The notes under the pieces: generated by a model
What the model was told of the DNA's origin: nothing
Database searches by the model: none
Seen by the model: only the letters and a program-made list of their open reading frames with translations
Translations under genes and position numbers: made by a program
Assembly: GCF_008974145.1 (NCBI RefSeq)
Contig: NZ_BJKP01000007.1
Span: forward strand, 62,001 to 126,000
Origin: Microcystis aeruginosa NIES-4325
GTDB taxonomy: Bacteria > Cyanobacteriota > Cyanobacteriia > Cyanobacteriales > Microcystaceae
Direction of reading: 5' to 3'
Length of the DNA stretch: 64,000 nucleotides
In this document: positions 27,554 to 34,825 of the stretch, piece after piece
How positions within the stretch are numbered: position 1 is the first letter of the stretch
How the letters are laid out: every line of letters starts with the position of its first letter

Positions 27554-27602
27554 GACTCCCCAAAAGGAAAACTTCCGATCTCGCTATTAAGATAACTGCT
27601 AT
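27554..27602 (+). repeat. dispersed ~48-bp repeat, copy 2
   Basis: Counterpart of 23424-23471, containing CCCCAAAAGGAAAACTTCC and ATTAAGATAACTG. It lies 45 bases before the pilD start. Confidence 0.55.
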
Positions 27603-27646
27603 AACCGAGTATTCTAGGAAAGTGATCGGATTTCAGCCTTGAATCT

Positions 27647-28456
27647 ATGGAAACCCTCTTTCATCTAGTTACTTTTGCCTTTGTCTTCGCTTTTGGTGCC
27701 TCGGTGGGCAGTTTTTTAAACGTGGTCATCTATAGATTACCCCAGGGGATATCTCTAGTTTATCCCCCTTCCCACTGTCCGAAATGTCACCATCGGTTAG
27801 GTAAAAGCGAGAATATACCCGTTTTCGGCTGGTTATGGCTAGGGGGTCGCTGTCGCTGGTGCAAAACGCCGATTTCTGTCCGTTATCCAGCGATCGAAAC
27901 TTTTACCGGTTTGTTATTTTGTCTGGTTTTGAGAGATTTTAGCTTTTCTTGGCAGACCCTCGGCCATTGGATTCTCCTCAGTTGGTTATTAGCTTTAGCT
28001 TTGATTGATTTTGACACGATGACCCTTCCTAACTCCCTCACCCAATCGGGATTAGTTTTAGGGATAGTTTTCCAAACTCTTTTAGGTTGGCAAAATAATC
28101 AAACTGTTATCTATCTCTTTTCAGCGATCGCTAGTGCGGTTTTAGGAGTCTGGTTATTTGATCTGATCCGGTGGGGGGGGAGTTTGGCCCTCGGACAACA
28201 GGCCATGGGGGGAGGAGATGCCAAATTAGCGGCTATGATCGGCGCTTGGTTAGGATGGCAAGCATTATTAGTCACCGCTTTTCTGGCCTGCGCTGTCGGG
28301 GCGGCCATCGGTATGACGGGCATTTTTCTTGGTAAAATGGGGAAAAAACAAGCTATGCCCTTTGGGCCATTTCTTGCCCTCGGCGCTCTGATGAGTGTCT
28401 TTTGGAGTGATAAGATCATCTCGGCCTATCAAACCATTTTTTTCCCTTTCTTGTAA
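27647..28456 (+). CDS. pilD: Type IV prepilin peptidase/N-methyltransferase PilD
   Basis: A polytopic inner-membrane aspartic protease that cleaves prepilin leader peptides and methylates the new N-terminus. The 269-residue protein starts with GASVGSFLNVVIYRLP, then the zinc-binding loop CPKCHHRLGKSENIPVFGW to CRWCKTPISVRYP. The two catalytic aspartates lie in ALIDFDTMTLPN and GGGDAKLAAMIGAWLGW. It would serve type IV pili used for motility and DNA uptake. The gene stands alone; no pilus structural genes are in the window. Confidence 0.95.
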   Translation: METLFHLVTFAFVFAFGASVGSFLNVVIYRLPQGISLVYPPSHCPKCHHRLGKSENIPVFGWLWLGGRCRWCKTPISVRYPAIETFTGLLFCLVLRDFSFSWQTLGHWILLSWLLALALIDFDTMTLPNSLTQSGLVLGIVFQTLLGWQNNQTVIYLFSAIASAVLGVWLFDLIRWGGSLALGQQAMGGGDAKLAAMIGAWLGWQALLVTAFLACAVGAAIGMTGIFLGKMGKKQAMPFGPFLALGALMSVFWSDKIISAYQTIFFPFL

Positions 28457-28558
28457 AAAAAGCTATCTTGTAATTAAATCTTGATACAATAGTCTTCCGT
28501 ATCTTGGATCACCATTAGAACAACTTCCAGTCTAGGGTAAGCCGATTGGCTAGAGGAA

Positions 28559-28708
28559 ATGCTCAAAGCTCACCACATCCCCAGTCGCGTTATCGCTATT
28601 GGCCCCGGTATTTATTGCGGCCAGGGGCATCAGGCCGCCCTACAAGTCCGTCCCCAAGATCGCTGGACAGCACTTTTATTATTAAGTCCTCTAGAGGAAA
28701 GTCGATAA
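28559..28708 (+). CDS. Short remnant-like ORF upstream of accD
   Basis: A 49-residue frame from ATG 28559 that ends 19 bases before accD: MLKAHHIPSRVIAIGPGIYC then GQGHQAALQVRPQDRWTALL. Upstream in the same frame, a stop TAA (28538-28540) interrupts a sequence that reads ITIRTTSSLG-stop-ADWLEEMLKAHH. The continuous look of the segment across the stop suggests a once longer gene of about 65-70 residues, similar to single-domain signal-transducing (DUF2007-like) proteins. It may be a decayed gene or a shortened functional one. Confidence 0.4.
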   Translation: MLKAHHIPSRVIAIGPGIYCGQGHQAALQVRPQDRWTALLLLSPLEESR

Positions 28709-28727
28709 ATTGTCTTTGTTTTAAACT

Positions 28728-29678
28728 ATGTCTCTATTTGATTGGTTTGCAAATCGCCAAAAAACAGAACCCAAGGTTCAACAACAACAGGAACGAGAAA
28801 TAGCCGATGGTTTGTGGACAAAATGCCCAAATTGCGGGGTTTTGGCCTATACGAAGGATTTATTAGCTAATCAACTGGTTTGTCTCGATTGCGGTCATCA
28901 TAATCGGGTGGAAAGTGAAGAAAGAATTCGCCAGTTAGTGGATGCTAATAGTTGGAATTGCCTCGATGAACAGATTCGACCGACGGATCCTCTCAAATTT
29001 CGCGATCGGAAAAGTTATAGCGATCGCCTGCGGGAAACCCAAGAAAAAACCGGTCTGACGGATGCTGTCCGGACAGGAACAGGGACGATCGATGGTTTAC
29101 CCTTCGCTTTAGGGGTGATGGACTTCCGTTTCATGGGGGGTAGCATGGGATCGGTGGTGGGAGAAAAACTCTGTCGTTTGACGGAACGCGCTACCGATGA
29201 AAGTTTGCCCCTGGTGATCATCTGCGCTTCTGGCGGGGCGAGAATGCAGGAGGGAATGTTAAGTTTAATGCAGATGGCCAAGATTTCCGGCGCCCTTAAC
29301 CGGCATCGGGAAGCAAAATTACTCTATATTCCCGTCTTGACTAATCCCACCACGGGAGGAGTTACGGCCAGTTTTGCTATGTTGGGAGATATTATTATCG
29401 CTGAACCGAAGGCTACTATCGGTTTTGCTGGTAAACGGGTAATTGAACAGACTTTGCGGGAGAAATTGCCGGAAGGTTTCCAAACATCGGAATATTTGTT
29501 AAAACATGGGTTTGTCGATGCGATCGTTCCTCGTCCCCATCTCAAAAAAACTCTCGCTCAATTGATTAGTTTACATCAGCCCTTTTTCCCCTTGTTATCC
29601 CCCCTCAACAGTCATCTTCACTACAGTCAACCGGAGTTAATCCCTCTGAAAACAGTCCAAGGCCAAACAACAGTTTAA
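28728..29678 (+). CDS. accD: Acetyl-CoA carboxylase carboxyltransferase subunit beta
   Basis: Part of the heterotetrameric acetyl-CoA carboxylase that makes malonyl-CoA for fatty acid synthesis. The 316-residue protein has an N-terminal zinc ribbon (Cys33, Cys36, Cys52, Cys55) and a crotonase-fold carboxyltransferase domain with [48 protein letters not shown] and [22 protein letters not shown]. Length and motif order match the family. The start [12 protein letters not shown] is typical for cyanobacterial AccD. Confidence 0.97.
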   Translation: MSLFDWFANRQKTEPKVQQQQEREIADGLWTKCPNCGVLAYTKDLLANQLVCLDCGHHNRVESEERIRQLVDANSWNCLDEQIRPTDPLKFRDRKSYSDRLRETQEKTGLTDAVRTGTGTIDGLPFALGVMDFRFMGGSMGSVVGEKLCRLTERATDESLPLVIICASGGARMQEGMLSLMQMAKISGALNRHREAKLLYIPVLTNPTTGGVTASFAMLGDIIIAEPKATIGFAGKRVIEQTLREKLPEGFQTSEYLLKHGFVDAIVPRPHLKKTLAQLISLHQPFFPLLSPLNSHLHYSQPELIPLKTVQGQTTV

Positions 29679-29779
29679 CCTCTGTCAGACAGCACTGGAG
29701 TTGGCAGGGCCAGAGTTGTCATTCCGAGCATTTGTACTAAAAATTACCCGGTCGGCAGTTTCAATGTAGTACCGCTTAC

Positions 29780-30163
29780 CTAACTGGGTTGACAGCGATC
29801 GCAAAGTCCAAAAAATTCGAGAGTATGGTAATAAACCTTGAATTGGTGGGATTTTTCGAGTTTTTCTTCCAATTCGTGAACGGGACACTCATTAAAGACT
29901 ATAGACCGACCGCAATGAATACAGGTAAGATGGTGTTGATCCTGCTGAACGGAACTGTAGAGGGATTCTCCTGTGGCTAGGGTTCTCACCTGCACTGCAC
30001 CCTGTAATTTTAGGGATTCTAGGGCGCGGTAAACAGTGGCTAACCCCATATTTTGGTCACGCTGACGGAGTTCCACAAACAATTCCTGAGCGGATACTGC
30101 CCGATTTAAGGTTTTGAGTAAGTGGATAATGCGCTCTTGCGATCGGGTGCGTTGGGATTTCAT
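29780..30163 (-). CDS. Fur-family regulator, Zur-like
   Basis: A metal-sensing repressor of about 127 residues if started at MKSQRTRSQERI (30163); a longer frame from 30184 adds seven residues. The winged helix is QERIIHLLKTLNRAVSAQELFVELRQRDQNMGLATVYRALESLKLQGAV. The metal region has HHLTCIHCGRSIVFNEC and a second CxxC (LCDRCQ) that would hold structural zinc. Cyanobacteria carry FurA, Zur and PerR paralogues; the second CxxC and HHxxC spacing fit Zur best, but this is inference. It is divergent from purS with a 31-bp gap, too short to hold many control elements. Confidence 0.85.
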   Translation of the reverse strand: MKSQRTRSQERIIHLLKTLNRAVSAQELFVELRQRDQNMGLATVYRALESLKLQGAVQVRTLATGESLYSSVQQDQHHLTCIHCGRSIVFNECPVHELEEKLEKSHQFKVYYHTLEFFGLCDRCQPS

Positions 30164-30194
30164 ATCAAAAAGGTCAGCGATCAAAGTTAATTCT

Positions 30195-30452
30195 ATGCCA
30201 AAAAATTATCAGTGCTTTATTTATGTTACCCTGCGCCCCTCGGTGCTCGATCCGGCGGGTACGGCGGTAGAGTCGGGATTAAAGCAATTAGGTTATGATA
30301 CTGTGGCTGGGGTGCGAATTGGTAAGTATATTGAGCTTACCTTGACAGCAGCGGATGAAATCAGCGCCCGCGCACAATTGGATCAAATGTGCGATCAACT
30401 ATTGGCTAATCCTGTAATTGAAAATTATCGCTTTGATTTGCATTGTCAGTAG
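30195..30452 (+). CDS. purS: Phosphoribosylformylglycinamidine synthase subunit PurS
   Basis: The small subunit that bridges PurQ and PurL in FGAM synthesis, the fourth step of purine biosynthesis. The ATG at 30195 gives 85 residues (MPKNYQCFIYVTLRPSVLDPAGTAVESGLKQLGY-like), the normal size; the open frame extends to 30114 but that part overlaps the fur-family gene. Conserved segments include RPSVLDPAGTAV, VRIGKYIEL and CDQLLANPVIENY. It lies upstream of purQ with a 92-base gap. Confidence 0.93.
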   Translation: MPKNYQCFIYVTLRPSVLDPAGTAVESGLKQLGYDTVAGVRIGKYIELTLTAADEISARAQLDQMCDQLLANPVIENYRFDLHCQ

Positions 30453-30544
30453 ATGGAAGTCAGGAGTCAGAAGACGGGAGGTAGGGCAAATAAGTAAAAT
30501 TTACCTGTCACCTTCTGCTAAAAAACTTAACCAAGTTAAAAATT

Positions 30545-31237
30545 ATGAAGTTTGGGATTATTGTTTTCCCCGGATCGAATTGCGATCGAGATGTGGCAAC
30601 GGTGACGGAGGGGATTTTTCAGCAACCTACCCGCTATATTTGGCATCAAGAGACGGATCTAGGGGATGTGGATGTGATCGTGGTGCCAGGGGGATTTAGT
30701 TACGGCGATTATTTGCGCTGTGGTGCGATCGCTCGATTTTCGCCAGCGATGAAAACTGTCCGAGAAGAAGCCGAAAAAGGTAAATTAGTTTTAGGCATCT
30801 GTAACGGGTTTCAGGTATTAACGGAAATTGGGCTGTTACCCGGTGCCTTAATTCGCAATCGCGATTTACATTTTATCTGCGATCGAGTGCCGGTAAAAGT
30901 GGAAAATAATCAATCTGTCTGGACGCGGGGTTATCAACCGCAACAGGTGCTTAATTTGCCCATTGCCCACGGGGAAGGGCGTTATTATGCCGCAGAAGAT
31001 ACGTTAAAATCTCTGGAAGATAACGGACAAATTCTCTGGCGTTACTGTACTCCCACAGGAGAGGTAAATGAGTCGGGCAATCCCAACGGTTCGTTAAATA
31101 ATATTGCAGGAATTACCAATAAAGCAGGAAATGTGCTGGGAATGATGCCTCATCCCGAACGCGCCGCCGATCCGCTGCTCAATTTGACCGATGGTAGTCT
31201 GTTATTTCGGCAGATAATCAATTGTTGTAGCGGGTAA
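30545..31237 (+). CDS. purQ: Phosphoribosylformylglycinamidine synthase subunit PurQ
   Basis: The glutaminase subunit that supplies ammonia to PurL. The 230-residue class I glutamine amidotransferase opens MKFGIIVFPGSNCDRDV, has the nucleophile in GICNGFQVLTEIGLLPGAL, the GGFSYGDYLR oxyanion segment, and the catalytic His-Glu pair in MMPHPERAAD. The stop codon is only 3 bases before the first CRISPR repeat, so the array begins immediately after this housekeeping gene. Confidence 0.97.
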   Translation: MKFGIIVFPGSNCDRDVATVTEGIFQQPTRYIWHQETDLGDVDVIVVPGGFSYGDYLRCGAIARFSPAMKTVREEAEKGKLVLGICNGFQVLTEIGLLPGALIRNRDLHFICDRVPVKVENNQSVWTRGYQPQQVLNLPIAHGEGRYYAAEDTLKSLEDNGQILWRYCTPTGEVNESGNPNGSLNNIAGITNKAGNVLGMMPHPERAADPLLNLTDGSLLFRQIINCCSG

Positions 31238-31275
31238 GGGGTCTCCATTCAATTAATTTCTAAGTGCGAGTAGAG

Positions 31276-31310
31276 AAGCCCACATTATTTATTTTGGTGG
31301 GCTTTATTTT
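31276..31310 (+). terminator. intrinsic terminator of purQ within the first CRISPR interval
   Basis: AAGCCCAC (31276-31283) pairs with GTGGGCTT (31297-31304) around a 13-base loop and is followed by TATTTTT. It overlaps the last two bases of the first repeat and most of the first spacer-like interval. It would end the purS-purQ transcript after one CRISPR repeat. Confidence 0.75.
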
Positions 31311-31480
31311 TGGTTTCCATTCAATTAATTTCTAAGGGTAAGTAGAGAGACGGTAGGGGTAATTCATGAATCAACTCTACCAAACTAGGAAGTTTCTATT
31401 CAATTAATTTCTAAGCGCAATTAGAGAGATTTCATTATAACATATACAAACAAAAAAGGAGTTTTTCCCGTCCAACTGTA

Positions 31481-31503
31481 CTACTTTTTTGCGAAAAAAG
31501 TAG
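31481..31503. repeat. perfect hairpin (CTACTTTTTT arms)
   Basis: CTACTTTTTT and AAAAAAGTAG form a 10-bp perfect inverted repeat with GCG loop, inside the long 31429-31879 interval of array A. In either direction it is preceded or followed by T or A runs and could terminate transcription. Confidence 0.5.
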
Positions 31504-31663
31504 AGTTCGCTCGATTTTTAGGCTGTGAGATAAGGAAAATATCCCGATGGGGTATTTAGCCTTGTTGTCTTTATCTAGTCTGGTTAAGGCTTTAAACCAC
31601 TAGGTAGGTTCTCGATTATGTCATGGTGACAGTCCTACCAAGTCTCAAAAATGTATCAAAAAG

Positions 31664-31717
31664 CACAAGGTATAGTTTCGCTTATATATAGCTATATAAG
31701 TGAAACTATACCTTGTG
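31664..31717. repeat. 54-bp near-perfect palindrome inside array A
   Basis: Two 25-base arms (31664-31688 and 31693-31717; starting CACAAGGTATAGTTTC) match at 24 of 25 positions around a TAGC loop. It occupies the middle of the long interval between the third and fourth repeats. It has the look of a palindromic mobile repeat; the rest of the interval has no reading frame. Confidence 0.7.
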
Positions 31718-32162
31718 GTGAACCCTATACACAGTAATGGTTTTCAGTTTATAACCCAAAAATCACTTTACTAGTACATATATATTGATTAAATGTCGTC
31801 GCTTGGGTGTACTATATTTTTCAAAGGTACAAAAACAGGCAATAAATAGAATAAAAATAACCAACTAAACAAATAAAAGGTTTCCATCTAATTAATTTCT
31901 AAATGCAAGTAAAGAAACAGTAGGGTTGATTAATGAATCACCCCTACTAAGATGTTTCCATTCAATTAATTTCTAAGTGCAATTAGAGAGCAAATAACAA
32001 ACAACAAACGAACAAAGGAGACAAAATGTTTCCATTCAATTAATTTCTAAGCCCGAGTAGAGAGTTAGAAGAGAGTACAGGTACAAAAATAGAATTTGAG
32101 CGGTTTCCATTCAATTAATTTTCAAGCGCAAGTAGAGAGCGTCTCCTCTTGCAATTTTACCC

Positions 32163-32193
32163 CTTGCTGTCACAGCAAGAGGTTTTATTTTAA
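32163..32193. terminator. hairpin between array A and the exported-protein gene
   Basis: CCTTGCTGT and ACAGCAAG(A)GG pair around a C and are followed on the plus strand by TTTTATTTTA. It could stop read-through from either side between the seventh CRISPR repeat and the minus-strand gene ending at 32195. Confidence 0.55.
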
Positions 32194-32194
32194 T

Positions 32195-32611
32195 TCAAAT
32201 TACAAGCTTTAACATCCAATTTATTTCTTTTAGTCTTTCGATGGAAATAGCAAAAGGATTTCTGTTTCCTAGCGACAAAGTATAAAAAGGAGATTCAGGT
32301 ACATTAGCAAGAGAAAAATTAAAAACACAAACCCAATAAGAAGACTTTACACCTAAAACCCCATTACTTAAGTTGCCTACAGCAATGATTTTATCTTGGT
32401 CATTCCTTAAAACAACAGTGCCACCAGACTCAATATCGCCAAAACCGCCCAATGCTACACACGGACTGCCTATTGTCCAAATACCGTTAATCGGAGCAAC
32501 TTTATTAATAATTGCTACACTACCAGTCAAGGTATTAACTGGACTAGCAAAAGATGCCGACTGCATAGTTAATAACAAACCGAGAGAGAAGATTTTAGCT
32601 TTAATCATCAT
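32195..32611 (-). CDS. Exported hypothetical protein encoded inside CRISPR array A
   Basis: A 138-residue protein with a clear Sec signal peptide (MMIKAKIFSLGLLLTMQSASFASP; cleavage likely after SFA). The mature part is short, beta-rich and contains two cysteines (SPCVALGG and WVCVFNFS) that could form a disulfide. The tail FAISIERLKEINWMLKLVI is hydrophobic. Family not recognised. The gene occupies a 609-bp interval between the seventh and eighth repeats of array A and is transcribed in the same direction as the array. Base composition is A+T rich like the arrays. It may be cargo brought in by recombination. Confidence 0.55.
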   Translation of the reverse strand: MMIKAKIFSLGLLLTMQSASFASPVNTLTGSVAIINKVAPINGIWTIGSPCVALGGFGDIESGGTVVLRNDQDKIIAVGNLSNGVLGVKSSYWVCVFNFSLANVPESPFYTLSLGNRNPFAISIERLKEINWMLKLVI

Positions 32612-32761
32612 ATAACCTTAGAGTCAATACAAATACTCTACAGTTTTAAAATTTCTTTTTCCTGAAAAAATTTATAATAAATTGAAATTAATTAGACCAT
32701 AACCTATTAAGGTTGCTAAATTAATCTTAGGAATTTATTACCAATTATGTTGCCATTCAAT

Positions 32762-32857
32762 TATAGCGTTTCTGATTCACAAGAGGTACATTTACGATTA
32801 TGAACAGCTTAATCAGCAAAGATTTAAGTGTACCGCACAGATGCGAGAACCGCTATA
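32762..32857. mobile_element. 96-bp MITE (TATAGCG ends) inserted in a CRISPR repeat
   Basis: Ends TATAGCG and CGCTATA with outer TA duplicated. Removing the insert and one TA joins 32749-32761 + TA + 32858-32879 into a 37-nt sequence that matches the array A repeat along its whole length. No reading frame inside. Related to the element at 33880-33976: both carry GGTACA about 25 bases from one end. Target TA suggests mobilisation by an IS630/Tc1-mariner-type transposase. Confidence 0.9.
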
Positions 32858-33199
32858 ATTTTTAAAGGCGAGTAGAGAGACAGTAGGGGTGATTCATGAT
32901 TCATGAATCACCCCTACCAAACTAAGATGTTTCCATCCAATTAATTTCTAAGTGCGCAATTAGAGAGTAATTCGTCAAGACTTTTACGAATTTATTTTTG
33001 AGCGTTTGTTTCCATTCAATTAATTTCTAAGTACGCGAGTAGAGAGTTGGGCAGTTGAAAACTTGAAAGAGGGATAATTCATTTGTTTCCATTCAATTAA
33101 TTTCTAAGCGTAAGCAGAGAGTAAGATTTTAGGGGAAGGGATAAGACGATTCTGTTACAAATGTTTCCATTTAACTAATTTCTAAGCGCAAGTAGAGAG

Positions 33200-33361
33200 A
33201 GCCAGTAGGCAAACGTCCGAACAGGATTGGGGTTTAGAAGCCAGTTGCGACGGATAAGTTAATTATAGCTAGATACGGTCGTAAATCAGCTATATAAACC
33301 GCCAAAATCTCTATCTTATGGTAGGTCAAGAGATTTTACCAGATAGGGGGTTGTATTTGCC
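33200..33361 (-). promoter_or_regulatory. leader copy of CRISPR array A
   Basis: The first 82 bases match those of the array B leader (34630-34711) at all but about three positions, including GTAGGCAAACGTCCGAACAG and TTAATTATAGCTAGATACGG. Similarity continues more weakly for about 80 bases. The shared sequence directly adjoins the last repeat in both arrays, as expected for a leader with integration signals and a minus-strand promoter. Confidence 0.8.
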
Positions 33362-33370
33362 TAACACTAT

Positions 33371-33451
33371 CCAAAGATGATAATCATAGAAAAAAATCTA
33401 TACAAACAGAAACTTAGACAGGATCAGCTTTTGAAGCTTTTTAGAAAAATC
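33371..33451 (+). repeat. copy of the 3' end of the WYL regulator gene and its downstream DNA
   Basis: About 80 bases match 37898-37979, spanning the last 15 or so codons of the WYL gene, its stop, and the shared GACAGGATCAGCTTTTGAAG and CTTTTTAGAAAAATC. Located just beyond the array A leader. Read as a scar of a duplicated and then deleted cas2-cas1-csx18-wyl segment. The rest, 33452-33606, has no recognisable gene. Confidence 0.8.
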
Positions 33452-33614
33452 GGCTCTACCGAACCTGTCATGTAAAACTATCAACAACTCATGCTTGTAA
33501 AGCTTGTATCCTAAAACTTTTAGCTTTTGTCGGATTGATATTTATCAACTTTAGAACCTTGCTGAACAGAGAGGGAGCTTGAGGAATTTTCTACAGTGTA
33601 AGTTCGGAAGAACC

Positions 33615-34629
33615 TTAATTTCTAAGTGCGAGTAGAGAGCGGAATCTCAAACTGACTAGGTGGTAAAACATGACCAGTTTCCATTCAATTAATTACTCTA
33701 GCGAGTAGAGAGTTTGCCAGTCATTTAGCATCTAAATCGTCTCATAAACAAGGTTTCCATTCAATTAATTACTCTAGCGAGTAGAGAGAAAAACCATGGA
33801 ACGCTTGGATGATCTTAACCAATTGTTTCCATTCAATTAATTACTCTAGCGAGTAGAGAGTTTAACTCTATGAAGCCATTATAGCGGTAAGCGCTTGAGT
33901 GAGATACAAACCAAGCTTTGCCTAGCATGGTTTATAGCTCGTGACACTGTACCTCATACGACTGCACACCGCTATAATTTTTATTAATGTGTTTCCATTC
34001 AATTAATTACTCTAGCGAGTAGAGAGGAAAAAGCAACAAAAGTTATTGAAAAAGCTAAAATTTAGTTTCCATTCAATTAATTACTCTAGCGAGTAGAGAG
34101 GATTTAAAGATTATCAATAATACTTTAGACATTCGGTGGGTTTCCATTCAATTAATTACTCTAGCGAGTAGAGAGTCAATGGAATTACCAGAACTTGACT
34201 ACAGACGAAGAGATGTAAGTTTCCATTCAATTAATTACTCTAGCGAGTAGAGAGGTGGCTCAAAGAAGTCGCAGCGCTATCCCAGAAACAAGTATTAAGT
34301 TTCCATTCAATTAATTACTCTAGCGAGTAGAGAGATTACATCCTATACAATAATGGAATTGAAACACTTATGTTTCCATTCAATTAATTACTCTAGCGAG
34401 TAGAGAGGAAACAACAACATTAACACTTTATGCCGACTTTGACGTTTCCATTCAATTAATTACTCTAGCGAGTAGAGAGGAAATTAATATCACAGAAAAC
34501 AAAATAAAGATAACCTCAGTTTCCATTCAATTAATTACTCTAGCGAGTAGAGAGTTAATCATGCACCATGTAATCGCCTGTGAACGAGAAATCGTTTCCA
34601 TTCAATTAATTACTCTAGCGAGTAGAGAG
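33615..34629 (-). CRISPR. CRISPR array B: 12 identical 36-nt repeats plus a truncated distal repeat
   Basis: Full repeats start at 33677, 33753, 33825, 33991, 34065, 34140, 34219, 34299, 34372, 34444, 34519 and 34594, each GTTTCCATTCAATTAATT then ACTCTAGCGAGTAGAGAG on the plus strand. A stem CTCTA/TAGAG encloses GCGAG. Spacers are 36-44 nt; the one at 33861-33990 is split by a MITE and restores to 35 nt. The distal repeat (33615-33639) lacks its first part and has the array A version (TTAATTTCTAAGTGCGAG). The leader is on the cas2 side, so the transcript runs on the minus strand. Identical repeats and a clean leader suggest an active array. Confidence 0.97.
33880..33976. mobile_element. 97-bp MITE (TATAGCGGT ends) inserted in a CRISPR spacer
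   Basis: Perfect 9-bp terminal repeats TATAGCGGT and ACCGCTATA, with TA as the duplicated target. Excision of the insert and one TA leaves a spacer of 35 nt (19 + 2 + 14), in the normal range for this array. No reading frame. Same family as 32762-32857. Confidence 0.9.
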
Positions 34630-34825
34630 TGCCAGTAGGCAAACGTCCGAACAGGATTGAGGTTCAGAAGCCAGTTGCGACGGATAAGTTAATTATAGCT
34701 AGATACGGTCGCACCGTCAACCCCATAAACCACAAAACCCTTATCCTGTGGTAGATCGAGGTATTTTACCGGAAACCGAGGTTATCTGCTCCCCCCCCTA
34801 TCCGTCGCTAGTCGATGATACCGAA
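34630..34825 (-). promoter_or_regulatory. leader of CRISPR array B
   Basis: The 196 bp between the last repeat and the cas2 stop. The first 82 bases are shared with the array A leader. A short inverted pair (TGTGGTAGATCGAGGTATTTTACC region) lies mid-way. The array promoter should be here, reading away from cas2, but no clear -35/-10 pair was found. Confidence 0.75.

Larger units (their letters stand above)
31241..33199 (-). CRISPR. CRISPR array A: 12 variable 37-39-nt repeats, interrupted three times
   Basis: Repeats start at 31241, 31313, 31392, 31880, 31954, 32028, 32103, 32749 (split), 32929, 33008, 33085 and 33163. The core on the plus strand is GTTTCCATTCAATTAATTTC then TAAGCGCAAGTAGAGAG. 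Nearly every copy differs in about eight bases in the middle of the predicted hairpin; two copies are 39 nt. Short spacers are 35-49 nt. Long intervals occur at 31429-31879 (451 bp, palindromes), 32140-32748 (609 bp, one gene) and inside the eighth repeat (MITE). The first interval doubles as the purQ terminator. The leader-like flank at 33200 sets transcription on the minus strand, so the repeat end adjoining each spacer is GAATGGAAAC. Degeneration suggests an old array, perhaps no longer acquiring spacers. Confidence 0.9.

Noticed and set aside
29685-29888. Minus-strand frame reading GKRYYIETADRVIFSTNARN after the Fur-type gene
   Set aside because: It overlaps the 3' end of the regulator out of frame. 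The tail looks protein-like and might be a remnant of an older gene, but there is no start and no family I can name.
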